64,000 nt of DNA, taken from NCBI GenBank assembly GCA_037576195.1, contig CM075103.1, positions 20,088,001 through 20,152,000 of the forward strand. Reading direction: 5' to 3'. Below, piece after piece: positions 13,301 through 25,734 of this stretch (its first letter is position 1; every line of letters starts with the position of its first letter). The notes beneath the pieces were generated by a model. That model saw nothing but the letters and a program-made list of their open reading frames with translations, ran no database searches and was not told the origin of the DNA. Source of the stretch: Phytoseiulus persimilis (taxonomy: Eukaryota; Arthropoda; Arachnida; Mesostigmata; Phytoseiidae). A program made the translations under genes and the position numbers.

Positions 13301-16300
13301 GAGCCAACGCTCGATACATCTGGATATCACAGATAGCGTCATCTTGCATCCGAGGCGCTCGTGTTCTTTTCGAGATTCCGTCTCGGGTTCATCGAAGCCG
13401 TCCGTAAGCTCGCGGCTCGTGCGTGAATCAGAGCTGTTCAGCGACACAGTCAGTCAGTTAATCATTCATGTTAGCCTTGGCTCCTTACGTGTTGCCTCGC
13501 TGCCCCTTTGTTCGGCAGGGGCTTACATAAAATGATGGAAAAACAGGCGGTCCGCGTAAACGAGCGGATTGAGAAAACTCGAGGGGTCGCGGTAAAACGT
13601 GCGCCGGCAGATTCCGTTCGTTCGTTTCGCTCTCACCCGCACGATGACCGACTGGGTGGTTCGGTCTAACGGGCGGCAGGTCGGTCGCTTACTCGATCGG
13701 CTGCTTCATGGCTGTGGCGACGGAGGAGGAACCATATCGACTCCAGCCCACACTCCAATCAGGTCCGATTGGCGATCCATGTTGCGAACGATGATATAAT
13801 CGATGAGGCTCGAAGCATTGTTTCGGCGCCGCGCATCGCCGACGCCCGGTTCGGCACTGGTTCTGGTGGTCGCGGAAGTCCGAAACAGCGAGCTGGCCGG
13901 CCGTCTGACAAACCTTCGTTCTGAAGATTGTCTGAGTCGGTCGAAGCACATTCCATATTCCGAGGAACTAGAACCGATTGTGAGTTTCCCGAGTGGCCGA
14001 AACAATGCGGGCACGGCCGCTGAACGGAGACCAAGCTGTCTTTGACCTGGACCCTAAGACCATGTGATCGCTGCTCGGAACTTCCTTCAGAAAGTCTCAA
14101 TCTCAAACAGGCACGTGTTCCTCGTCTAGCCTGGATATGGCCGGATGAGGGACTCCCCATGCCTCCTTACAGCATTCGATTCAAGGTCCAGCTCAGAACG
14201 TCATTCTGATCCCGAGAGAGAACACTGCGAGAACTGTAATGAAACTCACTGTGGATCGACCGATTCGTACTCGCTGGAGAACAACCTCGAAGAGGAGCCT
14301 GGTACGACGGAAGTCGGGGTTTCCGATCGGAGCTCAGTGCGCGCAACGGGAAATCAATGGACTTGGAATAGGTACCCTGATCGCAACCGGAGTCAATCAA
14401 CAACGGAGACAGCCCTGGAGCTCTCGGTATGGTATCTAAATCGAAATCACCAGCGGTCAATCTATGCATCCAGCGGAGCTCGACGACTCGCCTGACAATT
14501 CATCGAGTCGACGACAACGACGGCGAGTTGCCGGAAGCGACAACCGCCATTTTTCGACGCCAGCTCAAAGACATGAGAGTAAATTCACAATAGATCCGCG
14601 CAAGAGAAAATTCCCGAGAGAAGAAAATCTTCCTCGGGCTCTGGAGTTTGTTTTGAAGAAGTTCCAGGCAATGTTTATGCTTCACACTCACCGAGACGGT
14701 CCGCGACGGGGTCCGAGGAATGAACAACACGATGATAGTTGATGGTAGTTAGGAGATAGCGACGACGCCGATGTGAGAAGACGAAGATCGGATACCGCCG
14801 ATAAGAACGAATCGATGCCACAACAACATTGACTCCCGTCGTAATCCTAATGCGTGATGATAACCACAACCGTCTCATGGCTCTGGTCTTTGTTTCCACT
14901 CTTCAACGGAGTTCCGCTTTTCCGGACGTGATTGATATGCAACGAGTTCTAGATGCAACATCATATGAGAGCACCAGTCGGTTGCCACGTCTCGTTCTCA
15001 ACTGGAAACCACACATACGGGGAGTCCTGATCCGAGCGAGACAAGCGACAAGCCTCGTTCGAGAGCTCTCGATAGCTCCCTTTTGCTATTTCCTTGACAT
15101 GACTCCTCGACGCGAGTTTGCGCTGCACAGTGAACACGGAGTTGGCACATCACGCACGATTTGCCAGAGCAGTAAGGAAAGACTTTCCTTGAGAAACCAT
15201 GACCATAAAGCAACGTACAGCACCACTGCCCCAAACATCAGAGGGAGCAGCACCAGCAGCAACAAATACAGCACCATCACATTAAAGCAAGAGAAGCAGT
15301 CTGCACCACCAACAGCCGTCCAACAGAACAGATCGGACGACGCACGGACCGACAACCCAACAACACTCTCTTTCTCGTTCGGGAAATGTGATGCGGCCGC
15401 AGCAGAACCCTCAGAGCGGTGGCGCACGCCGTCATCAAGACCCTGAGAAGAAACGATCCGAGCCGATGACCGCAGCTGCAACCGAATCCCGAGACGAGAG
15501 AATGGCTCCCACCACGGAGATTCGAAACACAAGCGAGATATCCTACGATGGGATTCTAACTTCCGCGGATTCGGCGAGGTAGATTTTGCGGCGGGTCTGA
15601 TGAAAACATTGCACCCGGCATGTCTTGATTTGAATTGAGCCCGCCAGTTTCCGCTTCATTGACAAGAGTATCTAGGGATGCCTGAAATTCCGACGCAGTT
15701 GAAATAGCTGCGGATAAGAGATGAAGTTTGTCCGAGGAGGATCTCCATTGACGTTCTCACGAACGTAGCCTTCTCGAGCTGCTCTCCGGAATATAATATC
15801 CCCTGTGATTTCTCCTTCCAAAACGGCAAAGAGAGAAATATTGACTAGGCAATTTGTCCCGGAATGCTTGATCCAAGAATTCAGAGTGCCCTGGGTTCGA
15901 CGAGGTATCGCCGCGCTGGGCTCCCCGATACGGAGGACAAGTTCTGCTCGATGGTTCAACCGGCCTGCCGGATGGATGCGGTTACCACGAGAGCTCCGTG
16001 CAGCGCACAGGTGCCGCTGGTCTTGTGAGGTCAGTCGCAACGAGAGCTCATCGCGGCGCAAAGCTATCCAGAAGGGTTCCTAATTCCAATCAATAAGCGG
16101 CGACGGTGATCCCTATCCATCGAACCCCTTTCAAGCTGTCCCATAGCAGTCCGGGTTGGACGCTATATTCTGATCGAATAAATTCTGAGAGCGCTGCATT
16201 GGGTATTATTTCCGACGAACATTCCATGCTCGCTGTGGAGAGGAAATTGTGTTAGCACCTCCGAATCAAGCTGCCCGTGCTAGTTCACTCGGGGCATCCG

Positions 16301-19300
16301 AGGGGGAACCAAGGGCGTGTGTGCGTGCCCACGGGGAGCGCGGTTCGCGGAATGAGCTTTCGGAGAAAAACCAACATCTCCCGGATAGACATGACGTCTC
16401 AATTTTCCTCATGAGCATTCCCAGGGAAGACCGGGGGGGCTGCAGCGTCGCGCTGACATATATATTTATTTTGCAGCCATCCACGAGAAACAGTTGAACG
16501 GTCTCCCAGGACCGTTTCAAATAGCGTTATGGAAGTTCTCGGACCCCTCTATGGAGTCTTCGAGCAGCACTCTGCGGAACTCTTTCCGGTTTTCTGGACC
16601 CGCGATGTTTGGAACTTTCGCGTACTATGTTCCCCAGAAGTCCGCCCCGTGTATTCTGAACTAGAACGAAGAGGGAGGAATATTCGTCCGGAAGGTAAAT
16701 GGCATCTGATGACAGATCTTCGGTGAGGTTTTTGTCTCCTCGAGCCCCATCAGTATGGGACGAAGCTTTAACTCCCAACGACAGCTCAAGCTCCTCAGTC
16801 GAGTGGTATTCATGGAGAACTTTGTCCCGGATTGCTGGGCCTAGTTCTGAGTTTCCGAGCGATACCGAGTCGCCTGAAGGAACCCTACGATGTCCACCTG
16901 AGACGGATTTACGATTCCGGTATGCCTGACTGAAATCTGTCTTTGCCATCGTAAATATTCAAGAAATAAGCATCGCGGTTTCGTTCTTTTTGCGTAGCGT
17001 TTGCTGTGAGGTGAGCAACAAAAAAAGTCGTCTTATTTCAAATACTTGCAGATTCAGCTCAGGACTGCATGACTGGCAAAAAATTACAAGGTTGACAGAT
17101 AGCAGTCGAATCGGAACGCAACCGAGCAGCAGTAGTCTGGGAAAATTCTGGTTGTCAACGTTATTCTGGATATCAGATTTCCACAACAATGGTTCTGTCC
17201 GGAACTTCACGAAACTCAGTCAGTTGTCCGACGGTAGAGGTGTCTGATTGCGTTATGAATACCGTCGCAGTTTCGCTGAGAGATTCTTAAATGAGTTCCT
17301 TCGAGCCCCAGTGTATGAGTTTGTGGGAATGTTCTCGGGAAAATGAGTGCTTCGCGGACGTGATGCGCACGATATCTACTCTAAGCAGGATCATGGTAGC
17401 CTGGGTTTGGGCAGAGGTCTGCGAACTAAGTCTTTGAACTTGAATCGTCCGAATGAGTCAAGATCTGAGTCACACCGGAAACACGCCTGCCCGCGCAGAT
17501 ACAGAGATTCGTTCGCTCTCTAACGCGCCTAGATTATTCAAGATCGACACTGTTTCTTTGAGTTGCGGTCAAAGCCACGAACAAATCATCATTCAGTCTC
17601 GCTGTTATTCATTCCGCGCGAGATGCGTTAGTCTTCAGGGCAGAGAGGTTTCTAATATCCCAATCTTTCCAGAGCCGTCAGCATCGCAATAACTCCCTGA
17701 TTCTCTCCCTCCTGGTTTTCCGTACTCGCATGGCCCTACGGAATGTAATGGAGGGGGTCATACTCGGGAAGAGGATACTACTGACCATTTTGGCCCAAAC
17801 TCGGTCCTCAGGAGATGACAGCAGACTTCAGGCTCTCGCAGTTCTCCCTCAAACGCGAGAAGGGTGCCGCTACCAGTTATTGAACTCATATAGGTCACGT
17901 AAGACCTCACGGTTTTCGCCAACTCGGAAATTAGGGTTCCTGGATTTCCTGGATTTTCAGCTCTAGTCTCATGGAACCCACACCACGGACTAGAGCCTCG
18001 ATGAACAAAAACACACCTAAAATGTCCCCCCCAGCGCCTCGATCACCAGAAAATGGAGCGTTTCCTAACTGTTACGCTTCCATTTCCGAGCATTCCGCTG
18101 CAGGGAGATATCCGACAAAAAATGGGTTCGCGCACCCTGCGGTCAGCTCTCTGCTTGTTGCAAGAGGGTCGAAAGACTTCCTATCGCATAAATCGGACAC
18201 CTCATCTAGGATCCTGTGAACCCGGGAATCTCAGCGAAAGGTACGGGAAGACGTTTCCTTGCGATCATGCTGTGAGCCAAGCATTCCCTGAACCGAGATG
18301 CGGCTGGACGATGCTCAGTATGAAAATTCGAGACTTGAGCTCGAACGGACATATGTTAAAGTATCGAACAGCCACGCGGCCGTCGATGATAGCATTCCAC
18401 TTTCAACCATATAGCAAATATAAATGAAGCAGATAGGGAGATCCTGCAAGAGCCGCCATTGGTCGAAATCTGGTCGATTTCGACTGTTCGTCATGGTTGC
18501 CAATGTGCAATCGACGTCGGCCTGCTGCGTCCGCTCTCACCTCGAGTGTTGCTCTCACTCTCTTCGGGCTTGTACCGGAGTGGAGTGATAGCTAGCGCGG
18601 TGATGATCCCCCGCTGCCTACGCCTCGAGCCTCAAGCTGCAGTGGGAACAAGATTTCCGTGAAAAATAGGAAGAGGAGAGACGCCTGACTCCACTTCTGT
18701 GAGATTCGTGATTCGTACCAAAGGGAGAGGGCGTAACCCTGCAAGCGTCGATTCATCTTCCGTGTCTGACGATATTTTAGCAGGAGTGTGAAATGGCGCT
18801 ACGACGCAACGATACGGATTCCTTCAGAATATCGAAGCCATTGAGGTCCAAACATTTCTTCTCTCCATCATCATCTAATGACGGTTCAGGACGATTATAA
18901 GTAGAAATCTGTGGCAGAAGCGACTCCTCTGTAGTTCCTAGTAAATACTGAAGATGCCAGGATATCCATCGATACAGAATCCGGACCCAACAAATAGTCG
19001 TGGAAGTAGCTTCGGATTTTTTCAGTTCCTTATTGCTGTCAGTCCATTGTATTGCAATGGAGGATCCCACAAGCGATGAGCGCCATAAGTTTTTCGAAAG
19101 CTCATTCTCCTCTCCCAGAATTTCTGTCTCTCTTCTCTTCGTATCAGAGTGCTCACTTCGCATATCTGACAACACCCAGCATAAGCTTTTCTCCCTTGCC
19201 ACAGACCAGCGGCGAATACGTATCCACTACCTTACGAGTTCTCGAATATCGCTCCGCCGTCGTCATCTGAGCAGAAAAGACTTCTGAGCCCAAACCAAAA

Positions 19301-19740
19301 CAAATCCAAACTGAGGCATAAACGTCAGGATTGACTTTTAGAATTGAGGTCCGGCTTCATGTCATCCTTCCGAAACGCAGCAAACGTTCTTTTCGTTCCG
19401 TCGGAACGCCGTGAATCGAAATTTTGGGTAGACCCCGAGATGTACAGGATTCGCAATCAAAGAGTGCAGGGATGGAGACGATGATGATTTCTGCTTGCGG
19501 TCAGAAGCTCCTGACGATTGCCTTTTCTGAATCGTATTCCACAAGGAGGCATGAAACGGGCAACGAGCCTGCGAAGAAGAGATGCCCTTCTCTTGATCAT
19601 TCCGTGACTGTTGCGTGCATTGCTTCCTCTTCCGAGCGGGGTGGTTTTCCCACTTCTTTTCCATTTTGGGGAATGAAAGATTATCGAACATAAGGTGCGA
19701 CTCGATCAGGTTAGCGATCCAGATGTCGTTTTCATGGGTG
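10301..19740. other. no recognised gene
   Basis: There are many overlapping open frames on both strands, the longest 205 codons at 14829-15446 (+). None has a motif or splice-consistent neighbours that I recognise. Two plus-strand frames, at 10851-11224 and 14145-14495, have plausible hydrophilic protein composition but no family assignment. A run of 15 G lies at 11285-11299. Confidence 0.4.
11285..11299. repeat. G15 homopolymer
   Basis: Fifteen consecutive G residues, flanked by TTCA and TTCG. It is a site prone to assembly and length error, and could form a G-rich secondary structure. Confidence 0.85.
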
Positions 19741-19745
19741 AGGTT

Positions 19746-19760
19746 CAGTGGCGGATCTAG
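19746..19760 (+). mobile_element. possible DNA-transposon terminus (CAGTGGCGGATCTAG)
   Basis: The motif CAGTGGCGGATC followed by a G-rich stretch resembles the ends of non-autonomous DNA transposons (often hAT-like) in arthropod genomes. I did not find a matching inverted end downstream, so the boundaries are unknown and this may be a truncated copy. The assignment rests on remembered resemblance only. Confidence 0.3.
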
Positions 19761-22070
19761 GAATGACCCGAGGGGGAGGGCGCTCCTGGATTTGTACGAC
19801 AGAAGAGCAGGAGCAATATCGCTCGTTCGTGTACAGGGTGGCGCCTTGGTATGGGGACTTCTCCCCTAGTTTTCGCAGGGCCATGAGTCGACCGAGTAGG
19901 TTACCGTTTAAGAGAATAAGGGAGCGCATGAAGTATGGGCTATATTTTTCCTATGCTACCATCCCAGCATCCCAATGGGCCCATTATCAACCGTGTAATG
20001 TCGAGTTAAGGGGGACGCTCCACGTGTCCTCTGTCAGCGAACTTTGAGAGGCGCCGAAACCGTGACTGAATCGAGTTTCGAAGTTCTGTTGCCGTCAAAA
20101 ACTCCGCCGTACTATGCAGACGATTCCCCGTTGGCTTCGACTCAATACTCAAAGTCCTGAGCAACGGTCCGATACTGACCGCAAACGATTGTACGGTCGA
20201 ATCCACCGGAGTCAGATCAATATCTTGACACCGAGAACAGACGCCAACGACAATGAACTGAAAACTTCGGCGACTTGGTCGTGGTGCGAGCCTAAAGGAG
20301 AAATGCCAAGTTTTCGATAGTCATGACTTGTACCCCGCCGCTCCGCCCCCCGCGAAGAATGTATCCCTGAAGAACCACCTCGCTGAGTTCGATGTTACAT
20401 AACTCCCATCGAATGGAGGTGAAGCTCGTTAGATAGTTCGCGGGCACAAATTTCAGCTCCTCGCCTCGTCCCTAGTGGGATCTATTGACCCCTCTGACGA
20501 TGGTCAACAAAGATACAATAGTTGCTGCGTCACATCCTCCCGAGCCATGAGCGAAGTTTTTGAGACTCTCGAAGCTCCCGGCAGAGTACTGCGCAGCACC
20601 AATCAGAGTCACTTAGCGAGTGAGTATTGGTCCGGGCGTAAGAGGCAGGTCGAGGTCCTCTACGACGAACCTTTATCGCGTGTTGTGGATGTTCCGGCTC
20701 TTGGGATAGAGCCTCCGAAGCTATAACGAATAGGAGCGAGATTGTTCGAATGTAACGTAATTTGATGTGTCCAACCTATACGCCAGACAATCGATCGCGA
20801 GGAATACTTCTAGAGGAACAAGAAATCTTTGCTTTGGATTTGGCTCAGAACAGCCAGTCGCGAGGGACCCTAATCTGGAGCTGCCCGGCGTTCGGAGGGC
20901 CTGCTCATTGCGTCCGCGAGGACCAATTCTGACAACAAGGTCGACAGAAACTGTGATCATTAGGAAAATCAGCCCACTTCTGCAGCAATCACGGACATCC
21001 CTCTCTCCTATCTTCCTCTTGCTACTTGCTTGCTCATCTACTTTCCATGTCGTGACGTCGTTCGCCCGTTCTTATAAATCACCGTCATTCATTTGTAACC
21101 CTGCAATGCTGCTACTCAGGTTTTCAGGCTTGACGTCCTCGACAGCTGACCCCGCATCGAGCAGAGATCATCGTCAGCAGCACCGCCGTAGTTTCGCCCA
21201 TTAGAGAGGAGAAAGCTTCCGTGGGGAAGTACTGAGGTCTGTTTCTTCGGAACTGACTCCCCCATCCGTGAACTTCAGTTACCCGTTCCATTTAAAAGCC
21301 CATCGGGAGCTCTGATTCTTTCACAGCTATACGGAACTGAGATATGCGATCGAGCAGACGATGGGAGGAAGAGGAGAACGAAGAAGAAGCTGTCTCACAA
21401 CAAATCGAGAAAGCAACACAGCCGAAACTTCTCTCACTTAGCATGGATACTATCAGTTCGCGCTTGGGGGAGCTCATCTTGAATCTCCTCTCGCGGAGCA
21501 CAGAGAGTGCGAGCGGAAAACTCTGAGTTGCAAAGGATCATCGGTTCCCAGGTCTGTCGACGTCCGGAAATCCAATTCTCTCCGTCATGGGACAGTTATC
21601 TTTGTGGATCGACCTAGCCGTGGGAGTCGGGGTGGTTGTTAAAGCATGATGTCTAGAAATAACTCCGACACCGTTTCGAGAGATGGTGGAGCTCTTATCG
21701 TTCGAGATCGATCTCTGAGCGCACTTCGCGTGCTAGATTGATCTCATGAGCGTGTAGAAAAAATACGTGAAAAGAGCAGATAGCGAAGCGCGCGCATGAA
21801 CGTCAAACTCTCCGTGGGAAGAGTCTCCACTGAGTTCGTGTGGTTCCTTTCCGAACTACTTTACTGAGCTCGGTCCACACTTGGCAGCGAATTCTCGAAC
21901 TTCTTGAAGCAATCAAGATCTCCGAAACTTCTCCTGAAGTCCGATGCGCCCATCGATCTCAATTGACGATTCGTTGATTCCAGGGCAACCATGCTGCCAC
22001 CTGAAAGTCCACTGAAGCGCCCAGTAGACTACTCACAGAGCGAAAGCCTTCTCAAATAAAATCGACAAAA
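19761..22070. other. upstream flank of the gamma-syntrophin gene
   Basis: No known protein is encoded here. The stretch should include the promoter and 5' UTR of the syntrophin gene that starts at 22071. I see no clear TATA box or initiator to fix the transcription start. Confidence 0.4.
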
Positions 22071-24009
22071 ATGTTCGTGTGCTCAGCGAACGGCAAGAAA
22101 CGTCTCAATGTACAGCTCGAGTTGAGGGACCACAGTTTGCTCATCGTCCCGAATGGGGACTCAAACAAATACTCTGTTCCCAACAAGGTACGTGAACATT
22201 CTGGCACAGGCCCAATTGCCTCGCAGATGTACGTGTTTAGCGTTGACGCTCCCTAAGCTCAGACACCAAATGTGAGCATGAGCAAGACTCTCGTTCTCTC
22301 GAAGAAGGGCTGTCTCGTAAAAATGGAGTTCGATGAACATTTCAAGGAGCACCATTCCGGGATCATTTGCTGTGTAGGTTCGATGACTGAGAATTCATCA
22401 CCTATTTCAGGAACGAGTTATCACATTATCCAGGAAACCTGAGGGCGGCTTCGGGGTCGCCATCAAGGGGGGCAAGGAGCACAACCTTCCCATAATTATC
22501 TCAAAGATCCTACGTCAGGACTCGTCATCAATCAAGCTGTACATTGGGGACGCGATTCTCAAAGTCAATGACGCTCCAACCAGGGGTTTGAGCCGGGAAC
22601 AGGCCACTGAGCTACTCCGGAACAGCGGTGAAAAGGTTGTGCTGACGGTGAAACACTACAAAGAAGTTGCTGCACTCCTGAAAAAGGTATTCGGGAAATT
22701 CCTTCAATTTGACCTCACTCGATTTAGTCAGACGTAGATCCATGAACTGTGCCCTCAAGCACCTGTTACATGTCTCGGAATATACTTATGGCACTTATCG
22801 AGAGCTGATACCATTCAAACATGCCTAATGATTCTCCGCTTCACGGAATCGAGCTCAGTGCGCATCTCGCTCTTGAAGGTTGCTAGGCAGCCGGCTCAAT
22901 TTACCAGTCACGCGATGCCCAGACTTTTTCTAATACTCGTTCTCTGCCGCAGGATGAAGAGCAGGGCAAGTGCCTGGAACTGTCGTTCGCCTACGTCCAA
23001 GAAATGGAGGAGCAGCGAGCCTTCAAGTTGCAGGCGTCCAATTCGAAAGACGAAACCGTAGTGCAATGCTCGGATAAGGGGAACCGAGAGATGTGGCTCA
23101 AGTTGATTCACGCCGCTGTACAACGATGCAACGACCTGCGGGTCAGTTGAGCTCTCCCGGTTTTTCCGAACTCCACGGATGAGCCGAGAAATCCCTTTCA
23201 TCCGAGAAATAAATTAGAGGACTCGAGAATGAGCTGAAAATGAAACAATCAATATCGAGTCCTCAGGTCCTGAATTTCCGGTGGCCCTCATCAACCGTTC
23301 AATCATCGCCACTGAGGTTTTTGTTCCTTTCCAGATCGAGAGCTTGAACAAAAACCTGGAAGGAGCCAACAAAGTACACTGGATGGACTGGATCAGCAAG
23401 AAATGTTATTTCCCTTGGAATCGACAACGAACCCTGCCCCTATTCCTTGCGTTCAAGGGCGGATCGGTGTTCCAATTCGACCGGGCCCCGGCGAGCCTCG
23501 CTCAGTTCGAAGAATGTCAGGTTGTTTACAAAGCATATCAGTGCTCACTCCTACCGGACACGGACTGCATCGACATAGCGGTGGCATTGCGTCATTATGT
23601 GCTTGAAACCCCTCATCACTGTATTCGCTTCTCGCTTAACGCGACTGTGAGTGCCGCCCTGGAGCGCTCGTGGGCGCTTTGCACGTACCTCAGTGTGATC
23701 ACTCTGAGTAGCAAGACGTTCAGTGTGCACTTTGAGAGCAAGGCGGCCTCACTGACTATCGATTGGAACATGGGTTTCGCGCTCTACGACATCGCCAGCA
23801 AGGAGTATCTTTGGAAATACGGTTTCGCTCAGTATCGCAGCTCCTCTCACGACGGGAGCAGAGTCAAGATTCTCTTCGGTCTCAAAGAGACCGGTCGCAA
23901 GAGTGAAGTCAACCGAACCGTCAGCCTCGCGAGTGAAGCGCTCGCCAAGCAGCTAGTGTTCTGTATCAACGCGTTTCTATCATCGAAATCCGGAGCTCTG
24001 TTCCCGTGA
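22071..24009 (+). CDS. SNTG: gamma-syntrophin-like scaffold protein
   Basis: Syntrophins are cytoplasmic adaptors that bind dystrophin-family proteins and recruit ligands through a PDZ domain. Exons: 22071-22187, 22411-22686, 22953-23141 and 23335-24009. All three introns are phase 0, giving 418 aa. Residues 1-39 match the first half of the split PH domain. Residues 40-131 are the PDZ domain, with carboxylate loop GGFG. Residues 132-194 resemble the second half of the PH region. Residues 195-418 match the syntrophin-unique C-terminus, including a conserved LTIDWNMGFALYD segment. The PDZ and C-terminus fit gamma better than alpha or beta syntrophins. Human gamma-syntrophins exceed 500 aa; this one is shorter mainly because the linker after the PDZ domain is reduced. 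The start is the first ATG of an exon aligned with the vertebrate N-terminus. The gene converges on RpL37A. Confidence 0.93.
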
Positions 24010-24681
24010 ATCTCTCAAATAAGCTATGGCAAAGTTCGTTCCCAATCGACCGACGCTCTCTCGGTCTGAACACTGCCAGTGCTTGCACAAAGTTCACGAT
24101 TCAAGGCTCCCAGATACGGAACCCATTGAGCCTTCGACCATTCACTGGGGCAGTCTCTCAACCCGGTGTGTGGTTTGGATCTGGAAGCTTCGGAGCTAGC
24201 TCGTTTCGAATTGAATTGCCAAAAACATTACGCAAGGTATTTTAGGAATTTCGTCATGCCAGGGTACATATTGCGCTGGGAATTCAGTTGGACAGCTGGG
24301 ACAAACTCTCTCTTTTTCTCGCAACTTCTAAGACGAACATTTTGAGTGGCCTCTTTCCGTTCCGCTGGAGTTTCAGCCCGGTGTATTCATCGGTATTAGC
24401 GCGAGGGATATCATCTCGAACCTTTCGAATCCAGATAACACTATTACCTAGTCACCCGTGGTCAGTAGGGTCTTCTCGAGTATGAGTTGAAGCTAGTGCG
24501 AAGAGCGGACGGAATCAATTAGTACTAGGAAAGTCTCCAACAGCCGGTCGGCTCCGCTTCCTCAGACTGCGCCTAATCACCTGCGAACGAAAGAACCCCT
24601 ACTGGTCCGCTTGCATCCGTTGTGTTGTGAAACCTATTTTGTTGCCTCTATAACGGTGGAACTGATGCATCGCATTGAAAC

Positions 24682-24687
24682 AATAAA
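24682..24687 (+). promoter_or_regulatory. AATAAA polyadenylation signal of the syntrophin gene
   Basis: This is the first canonical AATAAA I see downstream of the syntrophin stop codon. It implies a 3' UTR of about 0.7 kb. Confidence 0.5.
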
Positions 24688-24797
24688 GCCCATCCACATG
24701 TATATTTTTTGCTACAGAAAGCTCTCGTTCTCTGTGGGATGACGTTCTAACGATTTTGTTTTCCGCGGGGCTAGCAGGGCAACTCCTCAGTCAGGGA

Positions 24798-25175
24798 ATG
24801 GCATCATCCGACGCGTAAGTTTCATATGAGCGGGATGGGTGAGTATCAATCGCCTGCTCCAGAACCGAAATCTGTAAAAGCGAGGAGGAAACTAGCAGAT
24901 CCCGGGGAAGTCTAAGCTGAAGTTCGTCCCGATGACACGGATGAAACGTCGCAGTGTTTCAAGAAGCCCAGAATCAGAAACTCCCCGAGTCCCCCGTGGA
25001 GCCTGATTCCACTCACGACGATCGCGGTTCGGTTAGTGAACATGACATCGCTCTGTCGATGGATCAAGGGAGCGCCTCGCAGAGTCGAAGTCTCGTGATT
25101 CACCCAATTAATACTTCGGCAGATGAGACTGCGAAGTCGAACGAAACAGCATTTCGGGGGCCACGTGTTGACTGA
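24798..25175 (+). CDS. candidate small gene of unknown function
   Basis: Not recognised. A three-exon model fits in phase: 24798-24814 (ATG start), 24863-24909 and 24955-25175 (TGA stop), giving 94 aa. The introns are 48 and 45 bases. The first has a good donor (GTAAGT) and a CTCCAG acceptor; the second donor (GTCTAA) is weak. The predicted protein is hydrophilic and rich in Ser, Glu and Asp, with no signal peptide, membrane segment or domain. A further open frame at 25200-25391 could be a continuation, but it would need an intron of only about 33 bases. It lies between the syntrophin poly(A) signal and the convergent RpL37A gene. It could be a chance open frame or part of an untranslated transcript. 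Confidence 0.22.
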
Positions 25176-25382
25176 TGGGGACTAACACCTGATGCAAAGT
25201 TGTACTGCCCTCGCGTAGAGCCTCGGGAGCTGTGCTGGGAGCCCTCCCAGACCACCACTATTTCACAAAGCCGCCACGAAGAGCTAGCACTGAGCAGCAC
25301 ATCGTTTTTCTCAACTCTTGATGGGTTCACTCCAAACACCAAGAATGAAAACACAAGTTTGAAATCGCCGGGAAGTCAGGGT

Positions 25383-25388
25383 TTTATT
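25383..25388 (-). promoter_or_regulatory. AATAAA signal overlapping the RpL37A stop codon
   Basis: On the minus strand the stop TAA runs directly into the signal as TAAATAAA, so the signal shares its first base with the stop codon. The 3' UTR should be only 10-30 bases, as is common for ribosomal protein messages. Confidence 0.7.
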
Positions 25389-25666
25389 TAGACTTCCTTG
25401 GTTTCACGAAGACGACGCACAGATGACCTCACGGTGGCAGCGGCGGTTGTTGCGAAGACGTAGGCTCCTCCGGCGACGGTTTTCCTGCACGATTTGCAAC
25501 TCCAAATGCCGACACAGGTTCGCTTCATGGACTCCTTGCCACAGAAAGTGCACGTATACTTGGCGTGTTGAGTGATTTCGACTTTCTTCACCATTTTTCG
25601 CAGCGAGGCTCCATAACGGGTACCGTACTTCCCGACCACACCGACCTTCTTCGTACGCTTGGCCAT
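25388..25666 (-). CDS. RpL37A: 60S ribosomal protein L37a (eL43)
   Basis: A component of the large cytosolic ribosomal subunit. The 92-aa product has exactly the length of the human protein and is near-identical to the family along its whole length, starting [10 protein letters not shown] and including [11 protein letters not shown]. The four zinc-ribbon cysteines are present at residues 39, 42, 57 and 60. The coding region is one uninterrupted exon. The start is the ATG at 25666, since upstream in-frame sequence has no family similarity. A pyrimidine-rich TCT/TOP-type start lies about 67 bases upstream, and AATAAA overlaps the stop. Absence of introns suggests an old retrocopy or complete intron loss. 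No poly(A) tract or damage is visible, and its own regulatory signals argue that it is functional. It is convergent with the syntrophin gene and transcribed in the same direction as UBA3. Confidence 0.96.
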   Translation of the reverse strand: MAKRTKKVGVVGKYGTRYGASLRKMVKKVEITQHAKYTCTFCGKESMKRTCVGIWSCKSCRKTVAGGAYVFATTAAATVRSSVRRLRETKEV

Positions 25667-25727
25667 TTTTACGAAGAAATTTGTGAAATTTTCCGCACAC
25701 GATGTCGACTCGTGCTTGGCCGGAAGC

Positions 25728-25734
25728 GAAAAGG
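25728..25734 (-). promoter_or_regulatory. TCT/TOP-type initiator of RpL37A
   Basis: The minus-strand sequence CCTTTTC lies 62-68 bases upstream of the RpL37A ATG. It fits the polypyrimidine initiator (YYCTTTYY) that starts ribosomal-protein and translation-factor mRNAs in animals and produces a 5' TOP message. The assignment is by motif and position only. Confidence 0.45.

Noticed and set aside
14829-15446. 205-codon plus-strand open frame
   Set aside because: No motif. Part of its length comes from low-complexity CAGCA-type repeats near 15.24 kb, so it is not strong evidence for a gene.
25388-25666. RpL37A as a dead processed pseudogene
   Set aside because: The frame is intact at full length, all zinc ligands are kept, its own initiator and poly(A) signal are present, and no poly(A) tract or target duplication is visible.
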